Source: Euglena gracilis
Taxonomy: Eukaryota; Euglenida; Euglenophyceae; Euglenales
Direction of reading: 5' to 3'
Length of the DNA stretch: 64,000 nucleotides
Assembly (NCBI GenBank): GCA_039621445.1
Contig: CP154957.1
Location: 8,847,071 to 8,911,070 of the forward strand
The position numbers were made by a program, and so were the translations under genes. Shown one piece after another: positions 1-20,639 of the stretch. The notes below the pieces were generated by a model that did not search any database, was not told where the DNA came from, and was given only the letters and a program-made list of their open reading frames with translations. Each line of letters starts with the position of its first letter. The first letter of the stretch is position 1.

Positions 1-421
1 AATGGGTTCTCCTCGAATGACTGGTCAGAATGCGCTTCTGACCAGACAAGAGCCTCTTGCTGTCCAAAGATTATACAGGGCCCAAATGATCATGCACCCT
101 CCGCCAGCGATCCGGTCACTTTCCACCAAAAAAAAATACTACCCCCCATGTCGTACGACCGGGTTCCTGCAACCTGCGACCGGGGGGTGGTCGTAAATGA
201 GGGGGGGGGGAGGGTCGGGTAGGATGAATACCAAGAAAAACAACAGGAGGTTTTTTTATCAAGTGTCACATTTGCTGTGCCTTTTCTTTGTTGAGCTGGC
301 GAGCTTGGTGTTGTGCCTCTAAGAGGCCAACCTCCGAGAGGAGAATGCAGCCCGGGCCCGACCAAAACCAGCTGGAAAGAAACCACACAAATTACGATTG
401 CCAAATGCCACAACGCCACAC
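1..421. other. left edge, no exon recognised
   Basis: Contains a G-run (198-213) and no convincing exon on either strand. It is intron or 3' flank of the RTF1 gene. Confidence 0.5.
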
Positions 422-9720
<9,299 letters not shown>

Positions 9721-10470
9721 CTGCAAGGCGTTCGGGGTCAAGGGACGCACGATATGACACCAGCACCAGCCGGTCATGAAAACTATTCACTCTGCAAGCT
9801 GGACGTACCAGTCATATGCATGCCCAATGGGGGAAAAAACATAAAAGTTCTACCTAACAAACCCCCCAGAAGCTGCATTTTTTCTGAAATTTTCATTCTC
9901 ATTATTTTGTGCTCTTGTGCCTCTTTTCTCCAACCTGGCCAACTTTTCCTCTGCCGACACTTGTGGCTTTTTTTTGGCACTTCTTATCGACCAAGAAGCT
10001 GTTTTATTCCCAAGGTTCAGAAAAAGTACGCATATCACAAACATGAATCTCTGGTCATACAAAAACAAAAAATTCCGTTTCATTGGATCTCGTTGCAAAA
10101 CAACAACTCAATTTCCCTCAACACCACAAACATCAATGATTTCAACCACCAACATCCAATAACATCCCATGTCACCCATTCCCAGATACATTTCTTTGGC
10201 CTCACAATACTGACAACCCTTTTTCTTGCTTCCCTCGAGGAAAGCGTCTGCACACTGCGTTAAACCATTTGGAAAATGGGTACTTTTGTTAGTTTTTGGC
10301 CGACACCCAAATGATTTTGAGGGCAGAACCCAGAGTGGCTGCTTCCCTTGGAGGAACAGGTTGGCTCTTCAAATGCGGAAATAAATGGAGGGGGGGGGTG
10401 AAAAGCGACACTCCGAATGGGAGGGATGAAGTCTGCTAGTCGGTCCAGTTAATGAGGCGCTTGCTAGAGG

Positions 10471-10636
10471 CAGGGGGGGGGGGGGAATGCAACTGGGCCC
10501 TTCAAATTATGCAAGTCAAAAAAATGCAAAAAAAATGCAAAAAAATGCAAAAAATGCAAAAAAAAATGCAAATTTCGGGAAAAGCCGATTATGCAAAAAA
10601 AATGCAAATTATGCAAGTTGCATTCCCCCCCCCCTG
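10471..10636. mobile_element. 166-bp element with G-run ends and A-rich interior
   Basis: Ends are CAGG plus G-run plus AATGCAACT, inverted at the other end. A 7-bp duplication CTAGAGG flanks it (10464-10470, 10637-10643). The interior is little more than repeats of ATGCAAAAAA. The smallest resolved element here. Confidence 0.75.
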
Positions 10637-10879
10637 CTAGAGGTGAACGACCTGGGACAGCTGGAAGCAAAAGACACTGGGAATCCAGAGAGGACAGGTG
10701 TTGAGCCAGTTGTGCGAGAGGCTGACCTTGCTTCGGGTGGAAACCAAACGACACACGCGGGTGGAAGGGGATGCAACGGGGGCAAGGGTCATTGTCAAGC
10801 CGGCGACACTCAGGCAGCTTCCGCCGCCTCGGCCACGGGGGTAGCAGCAGAACCACGGCGCCCATCCTGGAGGGGGTGG

Positions 10880-11320
10880 GCAGCTGGGGGGGGGGGGATT
10901 TTCGACCCCCTGGGGTCGGGCTGTGTATGGCACATCCCGGCCCGAAATGGCCAATTTTAAGGGGAAACTGGCTGGGCTGGCGGGCACCAAACCCAAAGCC
11001 GAACCGGGGGAGTGTCAGGAAACCCAACGCACAAGGCACCCCCCCCCGGGTTGGCAAAAAGTTGCCTGGGGGTAGCAGCAATAACAGCACGGCACCGTAC
11101 CACCCAGAGCTCTTCGGCAAGGCTTGGGGGGGGAGCGCAATGCTTCCTTCGGGGCCAATTGGTACCCTGCCAACCACAGGGTTTCGGGGATTCCTGTCAG
11201 AGGTTTTCTGGGGGGTGGACCCACCCACCTCCTAGGGTGCTGGGGGGCGTGGGGGCCCCCCGGTCAAGGAGAGGGGGAGGGGTGGTCCCCCAACCTAAAC
11301 AGTTGCGTGGTCAAAGAGAC
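10880..11320. repeat. GGTTGACC/GGGTTGGCA-type GC-run repeats
   Basis: Blocks such as GGGTTGGCAAAAAGTTGCCT and CCCGAAATGGCCAATTTTAA resemble segments at 13530-13720, 14130-14390 and 30480-30780. A GATTCC family fragment lies at about 11180-11320. Boundaries unresolved. Confidence 0.4.
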
Positions 11321-11982
11321 AAATTTTTTGACCTGGTGTGACCACCAAAACGCCGGGCTGAAAAATGCACCCCCCCAAAAAAATGTTTACGACCCAAAAA
11401 AACCGCCATTTTTGGACACTTATTGCCAAAAATTTATCGTTATTACTAAAAGTCTTCGGCAAGCAGTGATTGAAGGAAAAACATTACCTTTTGGAGGGTC
11501 CCAGATGATCCCTCCCCTGCCAGGCCTAAAACGCGAGACAGAAATTACATGGCGCGCCGAAAGAATCGATGGGCATCACACAAGGATGGATCAGATTTTT
11601 AATTAAAACATACACAGGGGTATAAATTATACCCCTCTGGAAAGGAGAAAACCCTCCTCGATTTATAGCCTCCCATGTAACCCACTTGGGGCAACCACCA
11701 GAACAGAACCTTTCCCCCCCTCAGTTTAACCTTCCCCCCCCCTCAGGTCAGAAGTGGGGGACTTAAAACTTTGAGCTGAAGAAATTGGCACCAAAGAAAC
11801 ACAGGCTCCAAATCCCCTTTGTTCAGCTCAAAACAAAAAAAAAACCAAAGATATAAAAAAAACGATGATAAACACTCGTCAGTGTGTAAAAAAAAGTTCA
11901 TGCAAACTGACCCTTCAGGTTGTTTCGCCCACACATCAATACCCTTCCTGTTGGGGTTTTCCTGCCAGACAGGAACGGCAAC

Positions 11983-12113
11983 GTGCCGCTTGCCCGGGAA
12001 CCCTTCGCGTCAGGCAGATGAGAGCCGTGCGTGGGAGCCGGCGCCGCCGTTGAGCGCGCCGCCGCGGCCTCCCGGCGCAGCTTTGCCAGCCGGCGCTTCC
12101 GCACCGCAGACAT
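11983..12113 (-). CDS. unrecognised gene, exon with basic helix
   Basis: Acceptor ccgctgcag, phase 0. Reads MSAVRKRRLAKLRREAAAAR then STAAPAPT, all codons ending in G or C until about 12030. The 3' end is uncertain: the frame stays open to a stop near 11.9 kb, so this could be the terminal exon. Confidence 0.5.
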
Positions 12114-15100
12114 CTGCAGCGGGGGAAAGCAACGCAACTCTCCCCCCCAAAGTCCCCCCCCCAGGGCACAAAACGGGAAAAACTGGTGGGGGGGTGGTCG
12201 ACCCCCCCACCCACTATGGCATTCTCAAAGATTCTTAAACAATTTTTTTCTGGCGCCAAAGGCGGCGGGAAAATTTTTTGGGTCAAAAATTGGTGCTCCC
12301 GGAAATACGAGAGGAGGTGGTGGGGGTAGGGTGTCGAACCCCCCCCCCACCTACTACCCTGGCTGTTTGGCCGATTCCTGTTCTGCCCTGGAGAGCCGGC
12401 CCGACATTCTTTGGAAGGTTTGGGGGATCAAAACATTTCTGGCACTTTGTGCCGATCTCTGGCAAAAAAAAATTCCAGGGGGGGCTGCCCCATCATGATT
12501 GATGGGATTGATGCGGCCCTGCTGGAGGGTTGGATCGGCACCTGAAGCAGCAGATGCACATGCAGACCACTTTCCAGGCGGTGTGTTCCACCCACCGTTT
12601 CAGATCCAAAATAGATCCCCACCCCCTAAAACGGTCAAAATAATCCCAAAAATGGGTGGGTTACTTTCAACCTTTTTGATTTTTGCCCATTATTCAAATG
12701 TTAAAATGGATTTTTTGTTCATTGTGGAAACTCCTGCTTTTTGTGCCTTTTTGACACGTATTTTGTTTGGTTGAAACTTTGGCAGACCCAGTAGATCCGG
12801 GGTTTAATTTGGGGGGGGGGGGGACAAATGTGACCTCTCGAGGCAGTGCAGGCCACCCTCATTCACACACAAAAACAAAATAAATGGATGAGAGCCTGCA
12901 GCTGTCGTCCATTTTTTTGGGACAATCAACCATTGAAATTCATGTACGAGACTTGACTCTTTGAGTGAGAGCTTGGCCTGTGCTGTGTGACAATGACAAT
13001 TTCTTAGGGCACGAAACTGTGCATATTGGCTTTCAAGAAACCTTCTTCACTCCCAAATGCAAGATCCAACACTACTTTGGGAAAAAGCTCCATCAAATAA
13101 AGCTACTACTACTAAATTACACATCACAAACGTGTGAAAATTGGAGAATCTTCAGATTATTGGTTGTGCGAATGTGTGTGTGCATGCAGGAAAATGAAAA
13201 CATTTTCATGGGTATATTCAGGTAATTCTGGAAAGGAATCAGACCGGAAGATGGAAGGCATTATCCAATCAGTAAACATGTCCAATAAAATGTGTGGCGG
13301 AGACAGCGACTCGGTCCGGGGGGGATTGCAGTGCATGCCTTGACGTATCGCAGCGCCTCCTTCGACTTGACGAACTGCTGGAACCGCTGCGGCTGGCGAG
13401 CGGTGGCCGGCAGGCCGCGGATGGCGCCGCCCTGCAGCGCCGGCACACATGCCCCCGCTGACCCGGTGTGGGTCAGGGGGGTGGGGGTGGGAAGGGGACA
13501 AACGGGATGCTTTTAACAGTGCTGGGTGGTGCCTTGTGCTCCATGGGGTTGACCCCCCAACCCCGGGTCGGTTTTGGGTCGCAGCCCCGGCGGGTCCAGC
13601 TTAGTTTCCCGCGAAAATGCCCATTTTCAGGCCCAGGCGCGTTCTGCGCTGAGGTGTCTGGTGCCACTACCCTCCCCAAAAACCCCCTGTGGCGGAGTCG
13701 AAAATGACCGGAACGCTCTGCGTCTGGGCGGGGCATGGGCACACACTGGTTCGATTGCCAAACGTGTGTGAGTGTTTAGTGAGTGTTTGGTTTTGGATTT
13801 GAAAGACAGTGTCCATCATCTACAGCTGGGGGTGTTCCATTGATTGCTACAGGACAATGGTCACTGGACTCCTAGGCAGCATTTGACATGAGGAGGGTGT
13901 CTGATTCAGCACTTAACCCCCCCCACATTTAAGTGCACGGGGTGCGCACATCATTGGACCGAAGTTTCAAGCCTTCAGGGGTGTGCCACTTATTCGGGCA
14001 CTTCCTGAAAGCAGTTCAATGTAAAATGGCTTCTTGGGTGTGTGCACTTTGTTGACTCCACTTTCGGACCCTCGGGGATGTGACACTTCTTCGGGCACTG
14101 CGCACCATTTGGGCCTGTTTACTTAAATGGGGGGTTTACCCCCCACTTGGCCAAAGGGGCCCAAACCCCCCCCCAACCTCCCTGCCTGCCCACAGCACCC
14201 CACAGGGGGGGAGGCGACCTTCCTCAACAACAAGCCTGGGGGTGTGACATTCCTTCCAAGAAAGCCTGGCTCAGGCTGGCGGTTAGGTTTGACCCAGGCA
14301 ACTTTCCCTCGAAAGGGACAGTTTTTTTGCGGGGGAAGAAAGAGAAAATCAAAACCCACCATGAAACCCATCCCGGGGGTTAAAAATGCCCTCTGAATGC
14401 CCACAGCGACCAGCCCCAGGGGTTGGGTGTGAAATTCCTTTCAACAAATGTTATGGGAACCCCATGGGGGGGGGGGGGTGGCCCAGACTCATCCCAGAGA
14501 TCTCCGTGTCGAAAGGAACAATGCAACCAAATACACCCAAAACCTGGGGACAAATGACTCTGATCGCTTTCTCACGGAGCGCATGAAGCCCATCAGTGAC
14601 GCAGAGGGGATCAGGTTTCAGCGGTGGGATGGGCGGGACGAGAAAGCGCCAGCCCCCCTTCAGGCCGCCGCGCACGCGCATTGGGAGGTCGGAGGTCTCC
14701 CCGTGCCTGAAGGAGGGTGGAAGATGCAGAGAACAGCATTCAAAGATTAAAGGAGACAAGCAATATAGACCCTCGAAAATGGCGACACTTGTAATTTTGT
14801 ACTTGGGAAACAGCGGTTTGTGGCTGTCACAAAAAAAATGATTGTACATTTTCTCCCCGCCTGATGTGGAGGAGGTTGGTTCTGCTACCTCAAATGTGGG
14901 ATCATGAATGAGTTCTTTTTGCGTCTTCTTGTTTTGTCTTTCTTGTCTTGCTCTTTGGGGGGGGGGGGTTGTTTTGCAACGAAACTGGAAAATAGGGTGG
15001 AAATTTCATTTGAAACAAACATTGCCGAACTCAATCGGACCAACCCAGTCATTCAACCCACCCAAAACCCTCGGCCCGGGCCATGTTGGCCCCAGCAGGC

Positions 15101-16455
15101 CATTTGAGGGTGGGGGAGTTGCTTTCTGCAACTCAACGATGAGGTTAATGATACAGCTTGATGTCAATTGCTGGTTGTTCAAGACGGGGATAATACAACA
15201 ACAGGTTTTGCGAAAAAAAACCGGCAGCCACCAGCCACCTGAGTTTTTGCTCGGAGTGGCGCCAGATGAGGCGTGGGGGTGGTGTGGATGGGCAACACAG
15301 GGAGGACAGGGAGGGGGAGTGGCCTCACACCGCGCCATGAAGCCCCACGCCTTGCCCGACCGCTGGTTCTGCCCCATCGCCATCCGGGTCAGGTGGTACG
15401 CCGTCCGGCAGGCCTTGGCCCGGCCCGCTTGGACAGAGTACGAGCGGGGCGGGGCAGGGGGAGGGGGGGGTGGACTCTTGGGTCAGTTCAAAATTTTCAA
15501 AGTTTTCAAAAAAAATGCAAAAAATGGTATTAGAAAAATGGTCAAAAATGCGAAAAAATATGGGAGAACCAGGAAAAAAAAAAGTGCTGCAAAGCAAAAA
15601 AATGTGCAGGAAAAAAAATCAAAAAATGTGCCAAAAATGCACATTTTTAGGAAACTTTGAAAAAGCGCAAAAATGCAAAAAAAAATGCAAAAAATACATG
15701 CATCTCCCCCTCTGGTTGTGGTGATAATCCGCGGTTTTCATCACCTACCCAACCTACCCAGGGGCGGGGGGTTTTATCCATTTTCCCTGGTGCTAAGCTT
15801 CGCCCTTACTCTAAAGAGGCAATAGATCAGCGACCCCCCGCCACCTTACCCCCAGGGGGGGGGGGTTCGGACCCCCAACCCCCAGCCACCGATGGGCTTC
15901 CCACACCCTGCCCCTGGGAGTGGTCGAGGCAGAAGTTAGCCCCCAAAAATGGGTCTTTTAGCCTTCTGGCACCGTTGGTGCTGAGGTTTTGGCAAAAACC
16001 CTAAACAAAATTTTTTTTGGCTCAGCCTTTGTCTCTGGGGGGGGGGGGGCAGCCCACCCACCCGGGGGGGGGGACGTCGGTGTTCAGCGAAACTGTGGCT
16101 GGGGAGGGGGCAACTTGCCGGCCAGTGCAATTCAGAATCCTCCAAAAAATGGCCAACCTAAACCCTAAACCAACTGCCATGTTTGTTGGAAATAGACCCC
16201 TCCTCCCTGTTGGACAACAAATTTAGTTATTAGTTATTGGACATGGGGCGGTCGTACAACAAGGGAGCGGGCTAAAGAAGACCAAATTTAAAAAATGTGA
16301 AAATCTGATCGCAGAGTTGGAGGGAAAACCCTGGAACTTCTCTGGATTTTTCGATTTTTTTGTGGGTTTTTTTTTTTGGAAAAAGCATGACGATACGAAA
16401 GATTGGTCATTGCATTTTCACAAATCCTTCCGTGTAAAAAGCAGTTTAATTAACA

Positions 16456-16493
<38 letters not shown>

Positions 16494-18107
16494 AAAAAAA
16501 AAAAAATAAAGGAAAAAAAAAAAAAAAGAATAAAAAAAAAAAAATGACACAAAAGAACAGCCACTGCATTCCGCAGACGCCACTTTGCCTGTCCACCTTG
16601 TTGGGTCATTCCAGAGAAAATGAGGGGCCCGGGCCTGGTCTTGACCAACCGCTGAGTGCCGGGCCCAGCCTTGAGCCACGCCCGCCGGTACACGACCAAC
16701 CCGACGCCTGCAAACAAACGCGGCACCGACCTGCCCGCCAACCTTGCCACACCCACCCGTCCCCCCCCCCTTTGCCCACCTACCACCCCCTGGTCGGGCG
16801 GTTGTTGGGGCCTAAAAAAAAAAACTTGCGGATACAGAGGTTTTACAGAGGCACCTGGTCTTGAGACCACCGCCTGGTCGGGGCATGAGAACCTGGTCGG
16901 TGGGCAGAGAAGGGGGGGACCCTCCTGCTCCTTACGGGGCAACCGGTGGTGGTGGCGGGAGAATCGGGAGAATGGGGAAGTGAAAACAAAGCAGCCACCA
17001 CTGCCTCTTATTTCGGACAATTATGGGAAGAACAAGGGCTTTGAGGCCTCAGCACTGGGGGATAAGGGTGGGGGCGACTGACCATGCCATTGCTTACTGA
17101 AGTCTGGGGGGGGGGGTTCACTTTCCACTTTACACTTTCCACTTTTGTGTGTGGGAGGTGTCGGTTTTGGATCCCAGCCACAGCAGACCTAGGCAAACTT
17201 CCTTTGCAAATGGAGCCCATCCTTCACCCCTCAGCTGTGGGTGAGTTTGCGTCGGCATTCCTAAGTGGCCAGAAATGACAATTTCACAAATAATAGACCG
17301 TCGAAGACATTTTTTCTTCTTTTTAAAAACGGCAAAGTCTACGTCAACTTACAGTGCATACTTATCTGTACACCTTGCTTATACGGGGTGCATTATGCAA
17401 TACAAGATCTGTCCACTATCCAGGTCCCCTCCGGGGGGCCCCCCCGGGCGGGGGGGGGGGGGGGCTCGGCCGCACCCACCCACCCTCCAAGCCTGAGAAA
17501 AACCCCTGTGATTATGTGTGTTTGCGTATATAATACGATGCTGCTTGCTGTATGTACCTGCGCGTGCACATGTCCATGCGTGCGTGCGTGTATACGACCA
17601 TTGCACCTATGTGTATTTTTTTTTGCATACGCGCACACAGGATGTGCGTGTGCGGCCCCACAGCACAACGGCACGCGCAGACCTTCGGTCGGCAAGGCGC
17701 TGCACAGCGAGAACAGGTTCTGCGGCTTGTTCAGCTGCCGGCGGCCGCGCTCCGCCATGAGCCGCAGGTACTCCAGCCAGGGGCTTTTTTAAGACCGGGG
17801 GGGAGGGGGGGGTCCCCTCACCCACCCACCCCCTGACCCCCCCCCCCTGGGGGGTCCCGGGGGGACCCACAAAAATGGCCGAAAATCGCGAAAAATGCTA
17901 AAAATAGCACTTTTTTGGCGCCTTCGGCGCCGAAAAGGATATCCCACCCCCCTCTTGGGGGACCCCCCCCGGGGGGGCTGGGCCGGACCCACCCACCCTA
18001 CCCCCCCCCCCGGGGTCCACGACTAAAAAAACCCCTGACTCCAGCGCGGGCAGCATCGCGAACTTCCCCTCCGTCACGCTCATCGCGGCGGCGGGGAGGA
18101 CAGAGGC
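11983..18107 (-). CDS. unrecognised gene, seven phase-compatible exons (span)
   Basis: Exons at 18040-18107, 17683-17783, 16597-16707, 15331-15427, 14640-14706, 13345-13431 and about 11983-12113 join with matching phases at all six junctions (2, 1, 1, 2, 0, 0), each with an AG acceptor and GT donor and GC-rich third positions. The partial protein is about 210 residues, basic, without signal peptide or membrane segment, ending in an Arg/Lys/Ala-rich helix (VRKRRLAKLRREAAAARS). I do not recognise the family. It may end near 11.9 kb or continue into the RTF1 exons. The first junction is made by an element inserted in the coding sequence. Confidence 0.55.
12170..12480. repeat. GTCGACC/GATTCC repeat family, copy
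   Basis: GGTGGTCGACCCCCCCACCC, TGGCGCCAAAGGCGGCGGG core, GCTCCCGGAAATACGAGAGG, then GCTGTTTGGCCGATTCCTGT. Matches 43244-43640 in order of parts. Confidence 0.55.
12481..13344. other. intron of the unnamed gene, nothing recognised
   Basis: Mostly AT-rich unique sequence with a G-run near 12815; no exon or resolved element. Confidence 0.4.
13345..13431 (-). CDS. unrecognised gene, exon
   Basis: Acceptor gcgctgcag, phase 0. Reads GGAIRGLPATARQPQRFQQF then VKSKEALRY, ending TAC|gtcaag. A GC donor six bases further (AAG|gcatgc) would add VK and keep frame. Confidence 0.55.
13432..14639. other. intron of the unnamed gene with GC-run repeats
   Basis: Contains GGGGTTGACCCCCCAACCCC (about 13545) and a segment at 14130-14390 related to 30480-30780 (GGGGAGGCGACCTTCCT, GACAGTTTTTTTGCGGGG). 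Unresolved elements; no exon. Confidence 0.4.
14640..14706 (-). CDS. unrecognised gene, exon
   Basis: Acceptor ccaccctccttcag, phase 2 in, matching the previous donor. Reads HGETSDLPMRVRGGLKGGWR FL. Donor CTC|gtcccg is weak. Confidence 0.55.
15331..15427 (-). CDS. unrecognised gene, exon
   Basis: Long pyrimidine tract and acceptor tccaag; donor CGCG|gtgtgagg. Reads GRAKACRTAYHLTRMAMGQN then QRSGKAWGFMA. The opposite strand is also open with GC-rich third positions but lacks splice signals. Confidence 0.6.
15455..15710. repeat. A-rich AAAAATGC-type segment
   Basis: G-run then repeated AAAAAATGC words ending TGCATCTCCCCCTC. Similar in composition to 10471-10636 and 35037-35130. Confidence 0.4.
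15711..16596. other. intron of the unnamed gene
   Basis: GC-run repeats 15760-16080 with GGCACCGTTGGTGC core, then AT-rich sequence and an A-run. No exon. Confidence 0.4.
16459..16543. repeat. A-run
   Basis: About 85 bases nearly all A with a few C, T, G. No coding sequence upstream, so not evidence of a retrocopy. Confidence 0.9.
16597..16707 (-). CDS. unrecognised gene, possible exon
   Basis: Excellent acceptor tttgtttgcag, phase 1 in and out. Reads VGLVVYRRAWLKAGPGTQRL then VKTRPGPLIFSG. Because the exons on both sides also fit each other directly, this exon could be skipped or optional. Confidence 0.4.
16708..17682. other. intron of the unnamed gene
   Basis: GC-run repeats, a pyrimidine-rich block and a CA/GT-rich stretch (17515-17650). 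No exon recognised. Confidence 0.4.
17683..17783 (-). CDS. unrecognised gene, exon part downstream of the inserted element
   Basis: Reads LEYLRLMAERGRRQLNKPQN followed by LFSLCSALPTE; donor GAAG|gtctgc, phase 1. Ignoring the element and one duplication copy, ...LPAL-EYLRLMAE is continuous with the upstream exon. With the acceptor aaaaaag at the element edge, four codons (D-P-W-L) are added in frame. Confidence 0.65.
17778..18037. mobile_element. 260-bp element inserted in a coding exon (introner-like)
   Basis: Ends CAGGGGCTTTTTTAAGACC and, inverted, CAGGGGTTTTTTTAGTCGTG. The 8-bp duplication ACTCCAGC is perfect (17770-17777, 18038-18045). Interior: C-run/G-run blocks, CGCGAAAAATGCTAAAAATAG, and GGCGCCTTCGGCGCC hairpin followed by GAAAAGG. 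Both flanks are coding on the minus strand and become continuous when the element and one duplication are removed. On that strand it offers a GT at its 5' edge and an AG at its 3' edge. Confidence 0.9.
18040..18107 (-). CDS. unrecognised gene, exon part upstream of the inserted element
   Basis: Acceptor caccccag. Reads ASVLPAAAMSVTEGKFAMLP AL, then splits after GA of the next codon at GGA|gtcagg. The donor GT lies in the target duplication at the edge of the element 17778-18037. An ATG in the exon could be a start. Confidence 0.6.
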
Positions 18108-18437
18108 CTGGGGTGTGCAGGGCAAGGAGGAAACTGATTGCCACAGCTGTATAGGAAGGCCCAGTAGGGGGGTACTGTTTTTGCCCAGATTTCTTACCAT
18201 TTTGGGGGAGGGAATTTCACGTGAGGAAATTTGACAGAAAAAAAGGCCCCAAATCCCCCAAGCACCAGAGGCCTGGGCTGCGTGCCCATGTGCTTTTGGT
18301 TATGTGCCGACTTTGGCGGGGGAGGGAGTTGAGTGTGGCTGCCTTGAAGTGCCTGCCCTGGCAGGCGGGTCGGCCACGCTATGATTCTTCGATTGGTTGA
18401 AAATCAAACCCTGGGTCTCCCCCAATTTGTTTGTTGA

Positions 18438-18438
18438 T

Positions 18439-18471
<33 letters not shown>

Positions 18472-18490
18472 TGTCAGTCTACCTGCCTGT
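18438..18490. repeat. TGCC tetranucleotide tract
   Basis: About 10 CTGC units drifting into CTGT. Confidence 0.9.
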
Positions 18491-18959
18491 CTGTTTAATT
18501 CGTCACTTTTGTCTGACAACCATCCTCGACCACTTTGCAGACCCAAGTACGGGCGTCAGCTTAAAGTCTCTGGGTGCAGGTTTCGTTGGCTCGGATTTCC
18601 ACTGCCTGCAGCCAGAAAATCACCCCCCCCCCTCCTGGGTGCATGGCCCGGCCCATGATTGAAGGTAAGGGCAAGGAGTCAACCTCATGATGGCCAAGTT
18701 TGCATGTAAGGAGGAGGGGGGGGGAGTGTAGGTGGAGGTCTACCCGACTGGAAAACAGTTTTGTCTCTGGTCGTGTCGATGTGTAGAAAATTGCAACCTG
18801 CTTTTTCCACTAAACTTGTTCCAAAAAGGTCAAAACGGGTATTTTTTTTGAAATTTTGGGGTTAAAATTTTTACGGCAATTGGTCAAAGGAAACAAAGTC
18901 GAAGTGGGGGTCATTGGGGGAAAAAATCATCTACTGGCAGGCGGGTCCACGGGCGGGTC

Positions 18960-19043
18960 CACTAGAAATTCTACTGGCCGGTTTGGACAAGCTGCAGTGC
19001 AGCCCCCCTTGGGGGTGCTTGCAAATCCTCAAGCAGAAGCCTG
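18960..19043. mobile_element. right-end remnant of the CAGGCTTTTGCTTAAGG family
   Basis: CTGCAGTGCAGCCCCCCTTG then CCTCAAGCAGAAGCCTG parallels the right end of 5278-5722 (CTGCAGTCCAGCCCCCC...CCTTAAGCAAAAGCCTG). Left end not found. Confidence 0.5.
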
Positions 19044-20639
19044 GCCAGGGATCAACTTTCTGATGCCGCCGTTCAATTCATGGGGCTTTGGTGTTCACAC
19101 GCGTGCATGCCAGTTGTGGGGATCAAATGGGGAGCCCGTCGCAACGGAGCAGTTGGAAGGTCATCAGTGTCACGCCTGACGCTGGGGTTAGTGTGGGGCA
19201 GCTGAGGCAAAACTGATGGGCCGGTCCTCCAAGTTTTGGGAGTGAGAATCACGTTGGAATGATCATGTCGAGCCTCCTGAAAAACACACCAGAAAACCAT
19301 TTTGGGACAAAGATGCAGACGCACGGGAAGGGCAGCGAGGGGGAAATGCAATGGATTCTGGAATTGCAACCCATCCAATGGCACGCTGCCCCCCTCCATC
19401 ACTCAAGAAACACAAATATAAACAATTTATTTTTAACATGTTTCTGAATTGGGACGTTTGGTAGAAAGCTAGGAAAAAAATGCAAATGCAATTCAATTTA
19501 TATTGATATTTATTCAAATGGCATCCCCCCAGGGACTGGGATGCATACGTGACACAATCGAGTGGGAAAGTATGGTGTGACATAAGGAATTAAACCCTCA
19601 TTAAAATATACATACAACGCATACAAAAACATACAATACGACCCTAAAATAAATATACAAATGCCCCAAACACACACAATTCAACACGACGTGCCCACTT
19701 TTGGCATTTCGTCAATCCTCGCGCCATCTTGACCCGGTTCCACATTATGCTGCGACACTGCAACGTCCCTCCCAAGCCCAATGACCATTAAAATGACAAT
19801 CTAGACAATTCGGACAGGGGACGTTCATTGGGCACGGGGGTTTCGCTCATGGTCTATAATGGTATGTGGTGACAATCTAGATGTCTGGCCCCCTGTTCAT
19901 TTGGCAACGGCGTTCATTGGACACAGGTGGGGGGGGGGCAGGTACATAAATCTGGGCTGGCGGTGAGGGGCCGGTGGGGGGTTTGGGGGCCCGGCGGTGA
20001 TATCAAAAGGTGCACCCAGAGGTGTACCTGCGAGGCGAGGGAGGGCGGGGCGGGGGAGAAACCCAGAGAGGGGGGACAGTGCACGCCGGGGGGGGGTGCT
20101 CGGGGGCTGAAGGGGGGCAGGGGAGGCGTAAGACCATGACTTTCCTCTCGGGTTGAGGGGCCCGTGGCGTCTGGGGGCACGCGCGGTGAAACTTTTACAG
20201 AAATAACGGAACGCGCGAACAAGAATTGTAAGGCGCCGAGGGCGCCTTCGGTCGACTGGCGGGGGGGGGGGGAGGCTGCCGTGCCCCCCCCGCCCCAAAA
20301 AAACAAAACCCCCTTGTGTGTGTGAGGGAAGAATGGCCATGTGCTATACGCACAGCCGGGTTGGCAGCACCTTTGGACACTTGGCATACTGGCTGGGTGG
20401 CCGAGATCAGCTTTGAGCTTGATGCTATAATTGGCCATCCAGAAACCCCTTTCTGCTTTGGAAATGAAGAGGCCCAAACAATGCCTGGAACTGCAGAACC
20501 TCGAAAGCCTGGAACTGAAGAACCTCCCGTTAGGTCCCAGTGGTACGCCAGAGGGAAGGGGAATGGCAGCAGAAAAGCAGCAGTGAGTGCAGCCTGGCCT
20601 TTGCTCTTTGCTTTGGGGCTGGACCTTTGCTTTATTCAG

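Larger units (their letters stand above)
9721..11982. other. region between RTF1 exon 1 and the unnamed gene
   Basis: AT-rich 9840-10330, then the element at 10471-10636, a GC-rich segment (10640-10860) readable on both strands without a convincing exon, and GC-run repeats 10880-11320. Reads as intergenic or as a long intron if the two genes are one. Confidence 0.4.

Noticed and set aside
14908-15660. 250-codon plus-strand frame
   Set aside because: Spans a G-run, an intron and an A-rich segment; the only coding-like part is antisense to a minus-strand exon with better splice signals.
16459-16543. Poly-A tail of a retrotransposed gene
   Set aside because: No coding sequence, target duplication or retroelement similarity beside it.
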